Source of the DNA: Prochloron sp965198675
GTDB taxonomy: Bacteria > Cyanobacteriota > Cyanobacteriia > Cyanobacteriales > Prochloraceae
Length of the DNA: 64,000 nt
NCBI GenBank assembly: GCA_965198675.1
Contig: OZ240666.1
Coordinates: 2,542,001-2,606,000 of the forward strand
Direction of reading: 5' to 3'
Shown: piece by piece, positions 16,825-26,036 of the stretch
Numbering within the stretch: position 1 is the stretch's first letter
How the letters are laid out: the number at the start of each line of letters is the position of its first letter
The notes under the pieces: model-generated
Databases searched by the model: none
Seen by the model: the letters and a program-made list of their open reading frames with translations, nothing else
What the model was told of the DNA's origin: nothing
Program-made: the position numbers and the translations under genes

Positions 16825-17385
16825 TATCTTTTTCAATACACGAACGCAGCGAATCTAAAATTATATCTGCGCTCAAATCTTTAAATTTTATCTGCTCAAA
16901 CCAATTGAGGTCGATTTCGTAGTAATTTGAATGGGGAAAATCAACCGGTATAATACCTAGTTCTTGATAGGACCAACCTAAATCACCTTTCAGTTACCAG
17001 TGACCAGTAATCACGTACCATGGTAGCAGCTCAACCTTGGGTTTGAGGCCCCCACCTTTCAGTTACCAGTGACCTTGTACCATGACAGTGACCAGTAATC
17101 ACGTACCATGGTAGCAGCTCAACCTTGGGTTTGAGGCCCCCACCACTTATTTGGTGGCAAGCCACTTATTGGTGGAAGGTAACTGGTAACTGCCTGACTG
17201 CCCCGGTTGGCATGAGCAGGACTGGTAACTGGTAACTGGTAACTGTCATGGTACAAGGTCACTGTTTTACAAGTTGCCATACAGATTAGGGCGTATACCT
17301 CTGAATCAGAAATCGTGACTTGAGAATCGCCACTTCCATGCATCTTACACTTTGCGAATACAGTCTTAATAAAAACTGATGCCAT
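16814..17385 (-). pseudogene. Small gene of the restriction cluster, interrupted by the composite repeat
   Basis: Starts MASVFIKTVFAKCKM at 17385, just downstream of the methyltransferase stop, and reads to MATC at about 17269. A 284-bp repeat element follows, after which DLGWSYQELGIIPVDFPHSNY runs to a stop at 16814. Without the insert it is one frame of roughly 95 codons ending SCIEKDNDF, overlapping the endonuclease start. I do not recognise the family; a restriction accessory role is inferred from position only. Confidence 0.65.
16985..17268 (-). repeat. Composite heptamer/palindrome element, second copy (284 bp)
   Basis: Read on the minus strand: AAAACAGTGACC, one 19-bp unit, a few CAGTTAC heptamers, the 30-nt-type palindrome, the TAAGTGGCTTGCCACC hairpin, two copies of the GGTGGGGGCCTCAAACCC unit, then GGTAACTGAAAGGT. 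This is the order seen at 3741-4458, with fewer units. Confidence 0.85.
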
Positions 17386-17388
17386 GAT

Positions 17389-18666
17389 TTAACCTAATAA
17401 AGTCATTTGCTTGCTTTGATTCACTTCTAGTAGAGCATACAATAGTTTTTCAGTAATCTTAAGTGCTGGACTCATAGCATTTGCCTTAGTAAGGGTAAAA
17501 CCCAGTAACTTTCCTGGGATATTCTTTCCTTGCTCAAATCCATATTCATCTCTGATATGTTTTGCGACTATATATGAAATTAACGGGGGGATAGCATTTC
17601 CTATTTGCTGTATTTTTACTGAGGAAGTACCAGAAAATAGAAAATCATCTGGAAAGCTTTGAATTCTAGCTGCTTCTCTGATTGTTAATGGACGATCCTC
17701 ATCAGGATGAATAAACTCTCTTGTTGCTGCCCCAGTAATTGTTAAAGAAGGTTCATCAAAAAATAAACGTTTTAATCCTGAAGGTGGGCCGCCTCTTTTT
17801 TCAGTAGAAGTGCCATCCATAACTCGTCTATTTGCCCGTTTTTTAAAGGACTCATGCTGTAAATCAATCGGCAAATCTTTCATGGTTTGACCTGATTTCA
17901 GTGATCTAATTCTCCTAAGCTGTAAATCGGTCATATTTGGTAAAAAATGCTCTGTAACTTCCCTAGCTGTGCCTCGTAAATATTTTTCCCATGAACTCAT
18001 CGCGGGTGAAGTATAAACAAGTTTTTCTTGATTACTATCAGATGGCTTTGGGAAACCAGTTATAGTATGCCTCAACGTCACACCGGAGTATCGAAATATT
18101 TTTCCATAGGCTCCTATTTTAGGTTCTGGAAATTTGAAATCAATACCTAATCGATTTCCTAATATCAAAACTCTTTTCCGTCTTTGGGGAACACCATATT
18201 CTTGAGCATAAACTTTTTCAATTCGGATTTGATAGCCCCATTCAATAAAAGCTTTTACTGCTTCGTAAATATATCTCCCTTTGTCGGAGGTTAATAATCC
18301 CTCCACATTTTCCATAAGGAACCATTTCGGTTTGATAGTCTGAAGAGCGTAAATATATTGCTTGAGAAGGGAATTTCTTGGATCATTCCAAAATCTTAGA
18401 CCTGCTGTGGAAAACCCTTGACATGGGGGTCCACCAATCAGAATGTCCAGTTCTCCAACAACTAAACCTAGGCGTCGGAGTATCTTATTAAAGTCTAAAT
18501 GGCGTATATCTGCTTCTATACAATTAGTCTCAGGGAAATTCGTCCTGTAGCTACTGATAGCTGCCTTATCAATGTCAGAAGCCAATAAAATTTCGTAGCC
18601 TGCTTGCTTAAAACCTAACGAGCAGCCTCCTGCTCCGCAGAATAAACTAAGCGCTGTGTGACCCAT
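17389..18666 (-). CDS. DNA (cytosine-5) methyltransferase
   Basis: 425 residues with the C5 motifs in order: I FCGAGG (9-14), IV GPPCQGFS with catalytic C82, VI MENVEG (118-123), VIII QRRKR (161-165), a target-recognition region around 200-300, IX LTIREAARIQSFP and X IGNAIPPLISY. It methylates cytosine at an unknown site and should protect against the nuclease coded downstream. The gene reads intact while that nuclease is broken, a common outcome for decaying restriction systems. Confidence 0.95.
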   Translation of the reverse strand: MGHTALSLFCGAGGCSLGFKQAGYEILLASDIDKAAISSYRTNFPETNCIEADIRHLDFNKILRRLGLVVGELDILIGGPPCQGFSTAGLRFWNDPRNSLLKQYIYALQTIKPKWFLMENVEGLLTSDKGRYIYEAVKAFIEWGYQIRIEKVYAQEYGVPQRRKRVLILGNRLGIDFKFPEPKIGAYGKIFRYSGVTLRHTITGFPKPSDSNQEKLVYTSPAMSSWEKYLRGTAREVTEHFLPNMTDLQLRRIRSLKSGQTMKDLPIDLQHESFKKRANRRVMDGTSTEKRGGPPSGLKRLFFDEPSLTITGAATREFIHPDEDRPLTIREAARIQSFPDDFLFSGTSSVKIQQIGNAIPPLISYIVAKHIRDEYGFEQGKNIPGKLLGFTLTKANAMSPALKITEKLLYALLEVNQSKQMTLLG

Positions 18667-18995
18667 CTAATACTAATTGCTACCGTTTACATCAAAGATA
18701 GAGCAATATGCAGCGTCTGTCAAGCCAAACCCCACACCCCTTCACCCGCAAAAACCAAAACTTGCGCGATCGTCTAAACCGCCTCCTTACGAAATCAAGA
18801 TTTGTTCCAAAAACTTGACACGCCCCAATATTCTGGAGAGAAGACAAAAATTGAATCCAGGTGGTTTACTCCAGAATACATCCGTGATAAGGTAAAAGAA
18901 GCAAAATTTTACATTCAATCAATTAAGAGTTCCTGGGGTTGAAACCCCAGGATACCCCGTTAGGGGACAGATCCAACCACCAAATAGACAAAAGC
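18667..18995. other. Intergenic region upstream of atpD
   Basis: No gene. It must hold the ATP synthase promoter, but I see no clear -35/-10 pair. A perfect palindrome CCTGGGGTTGAAACCCCAGG lies at 18932-18951, within 45 bp of the atpD start; an identical copy is at 20486-20505 after the gene. Confidence 0.6.
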
Positions 18996-20447
18996 ATGGT
19001 AGCGACAACAGAGAAAACAAACACTGGTAAGATTACCCAAATCATCGGTCCTGTAGTGGATGCTGAATTCCAGGCAGGGAAAATGCCCCGGATCTACAAT
19101 GCCTTGAGAGTGAAAGGCAAAAATGCCGCTGGACAGGATGTGGCAGTCACCTGTGAGGTGCAGCAGTTACTGGGTGATAATCAAGTACGGGCTGTAGCCA
19201 TGAGCAGCACAGACGGTATGGTGCGGGGCATGGAGATAGAAGACATTGGTGCCCCCATTAGCGTTCCCGTGGGTAAAGTTACCCTGGGTCGGATTTTTAA
19301 CATTTTGGGGGAACCAGTAGATAATCAGGGTCCAGTAAATACCGAGGAAACTTCTCCTATTCACCGACCTGCACCCAAATTAACCGATCTGGAAACCAAG
19401 CCCACGGTTTTTGAGACTGGTATCAAGGTCATCGACTTACTAACTCCCTATCGTCGTGGCGGTAAAATTGGTCTGTTTGGTGGTGCTGGTGTGGGCAAAA
19501 CCGTGATTATGATGGAGCTGATCAACAACATTGCCATCAACCACGGTGGAGTGTCCGTATTCGGTGGTGTGGGGGAGCGCACCCGAGAAGGGAATGACCT
19601 TTACAACGAAATGATTGAATCTAAGGTTATTAACGCTGATAACCTCAACGATTCTAAAATCGCTCTGGTTTACGGTCAGATGAACGAACCCCCCGGTGCA
19701 AGAATGCGGGTCGGTCTGTCTGCTCTCACTATGGCGGAGTATTTCCGGGACGTGAATAAGCAAGACGTGCTCCTGTTCATCGACAATATCTTCCGGTTCG
19801 TCCAAGCTGGTTCTGAGGTGTCCGCCCTGTTGGGGCGTATGCCTTCTGCTGTGGGCTATCAGCCTACTCTGGGTACTGACGTAGGGGATTTACAAGAGCG
19901 CATTACCTCCACTAAGGAAGGTTCCATTACCTCTATTCAAGCAGTTTACGTTCCCGCAGACGACTTAACAGACCCTGCTCCCGCTACTACCTTCGCTCAC
20001 TTGGACGGTACTACTGTACTTTCTCGGGGTTTGGCTTCTAAAGGTATCTATCCCGCAGTAGATCCCTTAGACTCCACCAGCACTATGTTACAGCCAGGAA
20101 TCGTGGGGGAAGAACACTACAACACCGCCCGTGCAGTGCAGTCTACCTTGCAGCGTTATAAAGAATTGCAAGATATTATTGCTATTTTGGGTTTGGATGA
20201 ATTATCCGAAGACGACCGCCTCATTGTGGATCGCGCTCGCAAGATAGAGCGTTTCTTATCTCAGCCTTTCTTTGTGGCAGAAGTATTTACGGGAGCACCT
20301 GGGAAGTACGTTTCTCTGGAAGATACTATTAAAGGTTTCCAGATGATTCTGAACGGAGAATTGGACGATCTCCCGGAACAAGCATTCTACTTGGTAGGTA
20401 ATATTGAGGAAGCCAAAGCTAAAGCGGAAAAGCTCAAGCAAAGCTAA
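18996..20447 (+). CDS. atpD: ATP synthase F1 subunit beta
   Basis: 483 residues (atpB in cyanobacterial and plastid naming). It is the catalytic subunit of the thylakoid/cytoplasmic-membrane ATP synthase. I place the start at 18996 (MVATTEKTNTGKITQI), the form usual in cyanobacteria, rather than the longer frame opening at 18939. The P-loop reads GGAGVGKT, followed by VFGGVGERTREGND and the ALLGRMPSAVGYQPTL block. Paired with epsilon as in other cyanobacteria, apart from the main atp operon. Confidence 0.98.
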   Translation: MVATTEKTNTGKITQIIGPVVDAEFQAGKMPRIYNALRVKGKNAAGQDVAVTCEVQQLLGDNQVRAVAMSSTDGMVRGMEIEDIGAPISVPVGKVTLGRIFNILGEPVDNQGPVNTEETSPIHRPAPKLTDLETKPTVFETGIKVIDLLTPYRRGGKIGLFGGAGVGKTVIMMELINNIAINHGGVSVFGGVGERTREGNDLYNEMIESKVINADNLNDSKIALVYGQMNEPPGARMRVGLSALTMAEYFRDVNKQDVLLFIDNIFRFVQAGSEVSALLGRMPSAVGYQPTLGTDVGDLQERITSTKEGSITSIQAVYVPADDLTDPAPATTFAHLDGTTVLSRGLASKGIYPAVDPLDSTSTMLQPGIVGEEHYNTARAVQSTLQRYKELQDIIAILGLDELSEDDRLIVDRARKIERFLSQPFFVAEVFTGAPGKYVSLEDTIKGFQMILNGELDDLPEQAFYLVGNIEEAKAKAEKLKQS

Positions 20448-20485
20448 TTCACAGTTATCAGTAACCAGTAACCAGTGACCAATAG

Positions 20486-20505
20486 CCTGGGGTTGAAACC
20501 CCAGG
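20486..20505. repeat. Palindrome CCTGGGGTTGAAACCCCAGG between atpD and atpC
   Basis: Identical to the copy before atpD. It follows a short heptamer tract (20450-20480) after the stop. It could form an RNA hairpin affecting the beta/epsilon ratio, but the second copy suggests a dispersed repeat. Confidence 0.6.
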
Positions 20506-20555
20506 AATAGCTTGGTGAACGAGTAACAAACAAGAAAAAACTAATAACAAACAAA

Positions 20556-20966
20556 ATGACTTTAACTTTGCGGGTAATTACTCCAGATAAGACAGTCTGG
20601 GATGATAGTGTAGAAGAAATTGTTTTACCCAGTACTACGGGACAGCTAGGGATTCTGACAGGTCACGCTCCCCTGTTAACAGCTCTAGATACTGGGGTAA
20701 TGAGAGTCCGTCCAGGAAAAGATTGGCAGGCGATCGCTCTCATGGGGGGATTTGCGGAAGTGGAAGATAATGAGGTGAAAGTCTTGGTAAATGGCGCTGA
20801 AGCAGGAGAGAGCATCGACAAAGAAGCGGCTCGTACTGAGTTCGAGAGCGCCCAAAAGCATCTCGCTCAGGTAAGTCTAGGGAACAACCGCCAAGAGTTA
20901 ATTCAAGCCACTCAAGATTTTAAGCGGGCCAGAGCTCGCTTTCAAGCTGCTGGTGGTATGGTATAA
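20556..20966 (+). CDS. atpC: ATP synthase F1 subunit epsilon
   Basis: 136 residues (atpE in plastid naming). N-terminal beta-barrel MTLTLRVITPDKTVWD ... LPSTTGQLGILTGHAPLLT ... MGGFAEVEDN and a two-helix C-terminal region rich in Ala/Glu/Arg. It is part of the central stalk and regulates ATP hydrolysis. About 108 bp downstream of the beta gene. Confidence 0.97.
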   Translation: MTLTLRVITPDKTVWDDSVEEIVLPSTTGQLGILTGHAPLLTALDTGVMRVRPGKDWQAIALMGGFAEVEDNEVKVLVNGAEAGESIDKEAARTEFESAQKHLAQVSLGNNRQELIQATQDFKRARARFQAAGGMV

Positions 20967-21080
20967 TTAATTTGATGTAATGAATTGATTCGGTAAACAA
21001 TGCAAAGCCTTCCGCAGGAAGTAACGCACCGTCTCACGCCCATACGTTTGATTCATTATCCATTCTCACAAGTGACAAAA

Positions 21081-23378
21081 ATGACAAAACTACACCCTAA
21101 TTTAATCCCCGATTATTCCGGTCAAGGACTACGTAAGTTGAAGAAAAGCGTCGGTAAGTTGTTAGCCGATCGCGCCATTCCCGAACTAGAAGGCAAAAAG
21201 CGGATTGTTGCTCAAACCATCCAAGACTTGCTAGGGGGGGAAAATGAAACCCAGCGAGAAGTTGCAGCTTGGTTTCTCGGTCCGCGCGGGGAAAATGTGG
21301 ATCTGTTTGCCGATTTGATTTTAGTCGCTTTGAACGATCACGTTTTTTGGCGGCGTAACTTCCACCCCAGCGACCCCTCTCCCATCACCGAAAGTATGAA
21401 GCGGGAACCGGGTTATCTTGAAGCCGTGGATACGATTAAAACCGAATTCTATCGGTTACTGGCGGAACTGAAAAAATCGGCTCCCTTTGCCAGCATGCGC
21501 TACCAAGGGCACATGACCTGGGATCAGACTTTACCGGGTATGGCAGGCTATTTTGCAGCCATGCTCTACAATCAAAACAACGTGGCCTTGGAAGCCTCCC
21601 CCATCACCACCGTGCTGGAAGTGGAAGCCTCCCGGGACTTATGCCGAATGTTGGGGTATCGCGCCACCAGCCCTGAACCTTGGGGCCATTTAACCTGTGG
21701 CGGATCCACCGCCAATATTGAAGCCCTTTGGGCTGCCCGTAATCTCAAATTCTACCCCCTCTCCTTCCGCCAAGCCCTGACTGACTTGGATCCTGAACTG
21801 TCAGACAAGTTTGAAGTTACATTGCCCTCCGGTAAACATGAGAAAATGGCCAAGTTGGACACTTGGGCCCTGTTGAACTTGTCAGTGGATGAAGTGCTGA
21901 GTCTCTCCAACCGCTTGGTGGAGGAGCACGATATTGATCCTGAAGCACTCAATGCCGCCATTGCCCCCTATTCCCTACAAAATCTGGGCTTTATGGACTT
22001 TGCCCAGCAATTTTTAACCGATGTGGGCTCTCCCATCGTCTTCGTTCCCGCTTCCAAGCACTACTCCTTACCGAAGGGGGCTGCCATTCTGGGACTGGGG
22101 GCAAATAATATGCATACACTTACTCTTGATGTGTATGGGCGTATGGATACTGCTGCTTTGGAAGCTGCGATGGATGGCTATATTGCAGCGAAGCAACCCA
22201 TTATCGCGGTGGTCTCTGTCTTTGGGACTACGGAAGAGGGCAATGTGGATTCCCTGGTGGATATCTTAAACCTGCGAGACCAAAAGTATCGTCCTGCCGA
22301 TGTGGACTTTGCGGTTCATGCGGATGCCGCCTGGGGAGGCTACTTTGCGTCCATGTTGTGGGATCAGTTGGACGGTCCTGAACCCACAGGCTCTGAGCCT
22401 ACTCCCGTGTTGCCCATGAGTACCTATGTGACTCAACAGTATCAAAATCTCTATCGTACAGATACGATCACCATCGATCCCCATAAAACAGGATACCTCC
22501 CCTATCCTGCCGGAGCCCTCTGTTATCGCAACATGGCCATGCGCAGTCTCATTGCCTTTGAAGCACCCTATATCAACTCCGACGCGGCAGCGGAAGATGC
22601 TTTGGTGCTGGGTACCTATGGCATTGAAGGGTCTAAGCCGGGAGCAGCAGCGGCAGGGGTTTATCTGAGCCATGCAGCCATCCGTCCCACTCGCCAAGGC
22701 TACGGTAAAATTCTGGGGCGCACTCTCTACAACTGTAAAATCTTCCATTGGAAGTTGTTGGAAGCCAGTCACCAGGAACCTGATTTTGTTGTCGTTCCCA
22801 CGCCCAAGTTCGTTTCATTTGGGCCTTTTGCCCACTGTAAAACCGAGTCTGAGGCTGTGGCGCTCCTCCGGCAGAAATTGACTGGCAAAGGTCATGGAGA
22901 TATTCTCAACGATCCCAGCGGTGAGGCCCTAGATTATTTGCGTGAAACCGGAGCTGACTTGAATATTCTCACCTATGCCTTTAACTATAAGGTGAACGGT
23001 GGCCTCAATCAAAATCTGGAACAGGTCAATGAGTTCAACAAATTAATCTACGATCGGGTCAGCATCAAAGCCGATGGTCGTGACATTTACAACTATCAGA
23101 TTATTGTGAGTACGACGGATTTCAAAAAGGATAGCTACGGAGAGGTGTTTTTTAACGACTACAAGCAACGCTTGTTAGGCTTGGATGCTGCTACTGATAA
23201 TTCTGAGGACACATCGATTTCGGTTCTGCGCTCGGTCATCATGGATCCGTGGATCACCGAAGATGTGGATGGTCGTCCCTTTGTTTATTTCATTGTGGCA
23301 GAACTCTTTGATATTGTCAGGGAAGTGATTGCTGAAGTACAGGCAAATCCTGCCTTGCTATCAGGTGCCATCGACTAA
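21081..23378 (+). CDS. Group II PLP-dependent amino acid decarboxylase
   Basis: 765 residues from MTKLHPNLIPDYSG at 21081; the frame extends 27 codons upstream, but the relic copy at 25.6-25.9 kb aligns from this ATG. Features: HMTWDQTLPGMAGYF, LTCGGSTANIEALWAARNL (PLP phosphate loop), HADAAWGGYF with the PLP aspartate, and IDPHKTGYLPYPAGAL with the Schiff-base lysine K469. This is the glutamate/tyrosine/aromatic decarboxylase fold with a long C-terminal part. The substrate cannot be read. No amine transporter gene is beside it. Confidence 0.9.
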   Translation: MTKLHPNLIPDYSGQGLRKLKKSVGKLLADRAIPELEGKKRIVAQTIQDLLGGENETQREVAAWFLGPRGENVDLFADLILVALNDHVFWRRNFHPSDPSPITESMKREPGYLEAVDTIKTEFYRLLAELKKSAPFASMRYQGHMTWDQTLPGMAGYFAAMLYNQNNVALEASPITTVLEVEASRDLCRMLGYRATSPEPWGHLTCGGSTANIEALWAARNLKFYPLSFRQALTDLDPELSDKFEVTLPSGKHEKMAKLDTWALLNLSVDEVLSLSNRLVEEHDIDPEALNAAIAPYSLQNLGFMDFAQQFLTDVGSPIVFVPASKHYSLPKGAAILGLGANNMHTLTLDVYGRMDTAALEAAMDGYIAAKQPIIAVVSVFGTTEEGNVDSLVDILNLRDQKYRPADVDFAVHADAAWGGYFASMLWDQLDGPEPTGSEPTPVLPMSTYVTQQYQNLYRTDTITIDPHKTGYLPYPAGALCYRNMAMRSLIAFEAPYINSDAAAEDALVLGTYGIEGSKPGAAAAGVYLSHAAIRPTRQGYGKILGRTLYNCKIFHWKLLEASHQEPDFVVVPTPKFVSFGPFAHCKTESEAVALLRQKLTGKGHGDILNDPSGEALDYLRETGADLNILTYAFNYKVNGGLNQNLEQVNEFNKLIYDRVSIKADGRDIYNYQIIVSTTDFKKDSYGEVFFNDYKQRLLGLDAATDNSEDTSISVLRSVIMDPWITEDVDGRPFVYFIVAELFDIVREVIAEVQANPALLSGAID

Positions 23379-23731
23379 TTAATCTTGTTTAGGTTTGATT
23401 TTCAACCTTATGGGGAAATATCTTTTGGCGACCGGATATTGGCGAGGCTTCCAAAACTATTGCAACACTACTACACCTGAGTTCGAGAGAGCCTAACTAT
23501 TGCGATATCAGTAGATATAGCGCGGAGCGCGGGTGTAGGGTGTGGGGAAGATAAAAGCCTTATAGAACAATACTTTTAGGAGTTGTTCTTCATCTGGACT
23601 TGTCGCAATCCCCCGTTGCTGTGTTATAAATCCATTTTCGATCCTACAAAATAATAATTGTTAAGAAAAATAACTTTAATTTTGAAGTGACAAAAAAACG
23701 TATACTGTATGAAAACTTAGAATTTTTTTTG

Positions 23732-25375
23732 ATGAAACAAGTTCTTAAAACAGGGCTTGCTATGGCGATGTCCCTGATACTTATACTGTCAGGAATACTG
23801 CCTTGGCTTCAGACAGCCCCGGCTTTCGCACAGACAAATAACCCTCCCAACATCCTGGTGATCATGGGAGATGATATCGGTTGGACGAATGTCAGTGCCT
23901 ACGAAAAGGGCATTGTGGGGTATGACACGCCCAACATCGATCGCATTGCCAATGAGGGCATGTTGTTCACGGACTACTACGCCGAACAAAGCTGTACTGC
24001 AGGTCGGGCAGCCTTTATCACCGGGCAAAGTGGTTTGCGGACTGGCTTGCTTAAGGTCGGTTTTCCAGGGGCACCCTTTGGCATCCAGGATGAAGATCCC
24101 ACCCTGGCAGAAATGTTAAAGCCCTTGGGTTACACATCGGGGCAGTTTGGTAAGAATCACCTGGGGGATTTGAACCAGTTTCTGCCCACAGTGCATGGCT
24201 TTGATGAGTTCTTTGGCAACCTCTATCATTTGAATGCAGAAGAGGAACCAGAGAACGTCGATTATCCTGGTGGACCCGATGGCCTTTTTGCCCAGTCCTT
24301 GGGCCCCCGTGGAGTCTTAGATTGTGTGGCAACGGATGAACCCAGCACAGCCCCAGACGAAGGCCGGTTTGGTCCCTGGGGCAACCAGAAGTGTGAGGAT
24401 ACAGGCTCGCTAAACATCGAGCGCATGAAGGGCGTTGATCGGGAGTTCCTCAAGCGGACGAAGAAGTTCATCCGCAAAGCAGTGAAACAGAACAAGCCCT
24501 TCCTGGCCTGGTTTAACTCCACCCGCATGCATTACTATACCCATATTAGTGACGATGTGGAGGGCATCAGCGGTCAGGGCTTCTATGGCGATGGCATGCT
24601 GGAGCACGATGGCCATGTAGGTGAGTTGCTCAATCTGCTGGATCAGCAGGAAATTGCCGACAATACAATTGTTATCTATACAACGGACAATGGCCCCCAT
24701 TACAACCAATGGCCCGATGGCGGTCTGACCCCCTTCCGAGGCGAGAAGAACACCAACTGGGAAGGCGGCTATCGCGTACCGACCCTGGTGCGCTGGCCCG
24801 ATCATATCCCAGCGGGAGTAGTGTCCCATGAGATTTTCTCCCACTTGGATTGGGTGCCAACCCTGATGGCGGCTGCTGGCGTGGATGACATCAAGGAAAC
24901 CCTGAAGCAGCCTTGTGATGATGAATCCACCAATCTCTGCGGCACCTATCTGGATGGCTTCAATCAGCTGCCCTATTTGACCGATCCCGAGAACCAGCAG
25001 GGACAGCGTCCGGGCTTCATCTACTTCAATGATGAGGGTCAGCTGCCGGGGGTTCGCGTTGGCGATTGGAAAGTGGTCTTTTCGGAACAACGGGCTCACT
25101 ATTTTGATGTCTGGCGGGAGCCGTTTGTGCAACTGCGGATTCCGAAGCTGTTTAACTTGCGTCGGGATCCCTATGAGGGGGCAGATACGGATTCGAACAA
25201 CTACAATGACTGGTGGTCTCGCCGGAATTACTTGCTGCTGCCAGCGATAGGGCTTGTGCAGAAGTACCTGGATACGTTTGAAGAGTATCCTCCCAGTCAA
25301 CCTCCCTTTGGTTTAAATCCTGACGAGCTCATTGACGACATCGTTGATCAGATTGAACAGGTTTCCGTTGACTAA
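23732..25375 (+). CDS. Secreted sulfatase of the formylglycine type
   Basis: 547 residues from the ATG at 23732, which starts a clear signal peptide (hydrophobic core about 8-25, cleavage near AFAQ at 31-34). The frame opens 15 codons earlier without leader features. Metal-binding MGDDIGW (45-51); active-site motif SCTAGR with C88 to be converted to formylglycine, the alanine form of C-x-(P/A)-x-R; TTDNGPHYNQWPDGG and FRGEKNTNWEGGYRVP follow the family pattern. Probably periplasmic or exported. Depends on a formylglycine-generating enzyme; the candidate at 26037 carries an amber codon. Confidence 0.92.
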   Translation: MKQVLKTGLAMAMSLILILSGILPWLQTAPAFAQTNNPPNILVIMGDDIGWTNVSAYEKGIVGYDTPNIDRIANEGMLFTDYYAEQSCTAGRAAFITGQSGLRTGLLKVGFPGAPFGIQDEDPTLAEMLKPLGYTSGQFGKNHLGDLNQFLPTVHGFDEFFGNLYHLNAEEEPENVDYPGGPDGLFAQSLGPRGVLDCVATDEPSTAPDEGRFGPWGNQKCEDTGSLNIERMKGVDREFLKRTKKFIRKAVKQNKPFLAWFNSTRMHYYTHISDDVEGISGQGFYGDGMLEHDGHVGELLNLLDQQEIADNTIVIYTTDNGPHYNQWPDGGLTPFRGEKNTNWEGGYRVPTLVRWPDHIPAGVVSHEIFSHLDWVPTLMAAAGVDDIKETLKQPCDDESTNLCGTYLDGFNQLPYLTDPENQQGQRPGFIYFNDEGQLPGVRVGDWKVVFSEQRAHYFDVWREPFVQLRIPKLFNLRRDPYEGADTDSNNYNDWWSRRNYLLLPAIGLVQKYLDTFEEYPPSQPPFGLNPDELIDDIVDQIEQVSVD

Positions 25376-25558
25376 CCCTTTTGGATTTTGGATTTTAGAT
25401 TGACGATTTGGGATTGAGTCCTCGTAGGTTGGGTTGAAGCATAGCGTCGAAACCCAACACCGGTTACTCGATAAGTGACTGTTGAGTTCAACAGCTAGCC
25501 ATTAGAGTAGGATGTCGAAGTTTTGTATCGCTTCGGCATCCGAATCTAACAAAAAATG

Positions 25559-25925
25559 GCAATGAATTGATTCGGTAAGTAACGCAAAGCCTTAAGTAAC
25601 GTACCGTCTGAGCGCCCATACGTTTAATTCATTATCCATTCTCACAAGTATCAACCCACATTCCGCACTTCAAAATGTAGTACAAAAGTGTAGTGCAAAA
25701 AAACATAGGAAATTTCAAGTATTTATACTCAACGCGATCGCCAATTTACTCAGGATTTATATACTACTTAGCATATTACAAAACGAAGTGCGGAATGTGG
25801 GATCAAAGATGACGAAACTACGCCCTAATTTAACCCCCGATTATTCCGGCAAAGGACTGCGCAAGAAGCCCTAGATCTCTTGCGTGAAACCGGAGCTGAC
25901 TTGAATATTCTCACCTATGCTCCCT
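25559..25925 (+). pseudogene. Relic of a second decarboxylase copy, mostly deleted
   Basis: TGAATTGATTCGGTAA ... CATTATCCATTCTCACAAGT repeats the leader of the decarboxylase at 20980-21075. After a 147-bp insertion it continues ATGACGAAACTACGCC as MTKLRPNLTPDYSGKGLRK, then jumps to ALDLLRETGADLNILTYA, which is codons ~610-630 of the intact gene. About 590 codons are missing. A duplication followed by deletion is the simplest reading. Confidence 0.85.
25655..25801. mobile_element. 147-bp MITE-like element with 17-bp inverted ends and ATCAA duplication
   Basis: Ends CCCACATTCCGCACTTC (25655-25671) and GAAGTGCGGAATGTGGG (25785-25801) are perfect inverted repeats. ATCAA flanks both sides (25650-25654, 25802-25806). 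No coding capacity. The uninterrupted site is visible in the intact paralogue (CTCACAAGTGACAAAAATGAC), confirming an insertion. Confidence 0.88.
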
Positions 25926-26036
25926 CCCTTTTCCTTTTCTTGGGGACTGCTGAACTCTGTCTTAAGTAATTGAGTACTGGCATGGGAGTAGACAGCAATT
26001 GTTCTTAATCAAAGCCTTTGGCCTTTTCTCTCTAAC

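Noticed and set aside
17119..17385. 88-codon protein ending in the repeat
   Set aside because: The C-terminal half is repeat sequence; the true continuation lies beyond the insert.
22266..22772. 168-codon frame on the minus strand
   Set aside because: Antisense shadow of the decarboxylase.
24410..25300. 296-codon frame on the minus strand
   Set aside because: Antisense shadow of the sulfatase; the plus frame has all family motifs.
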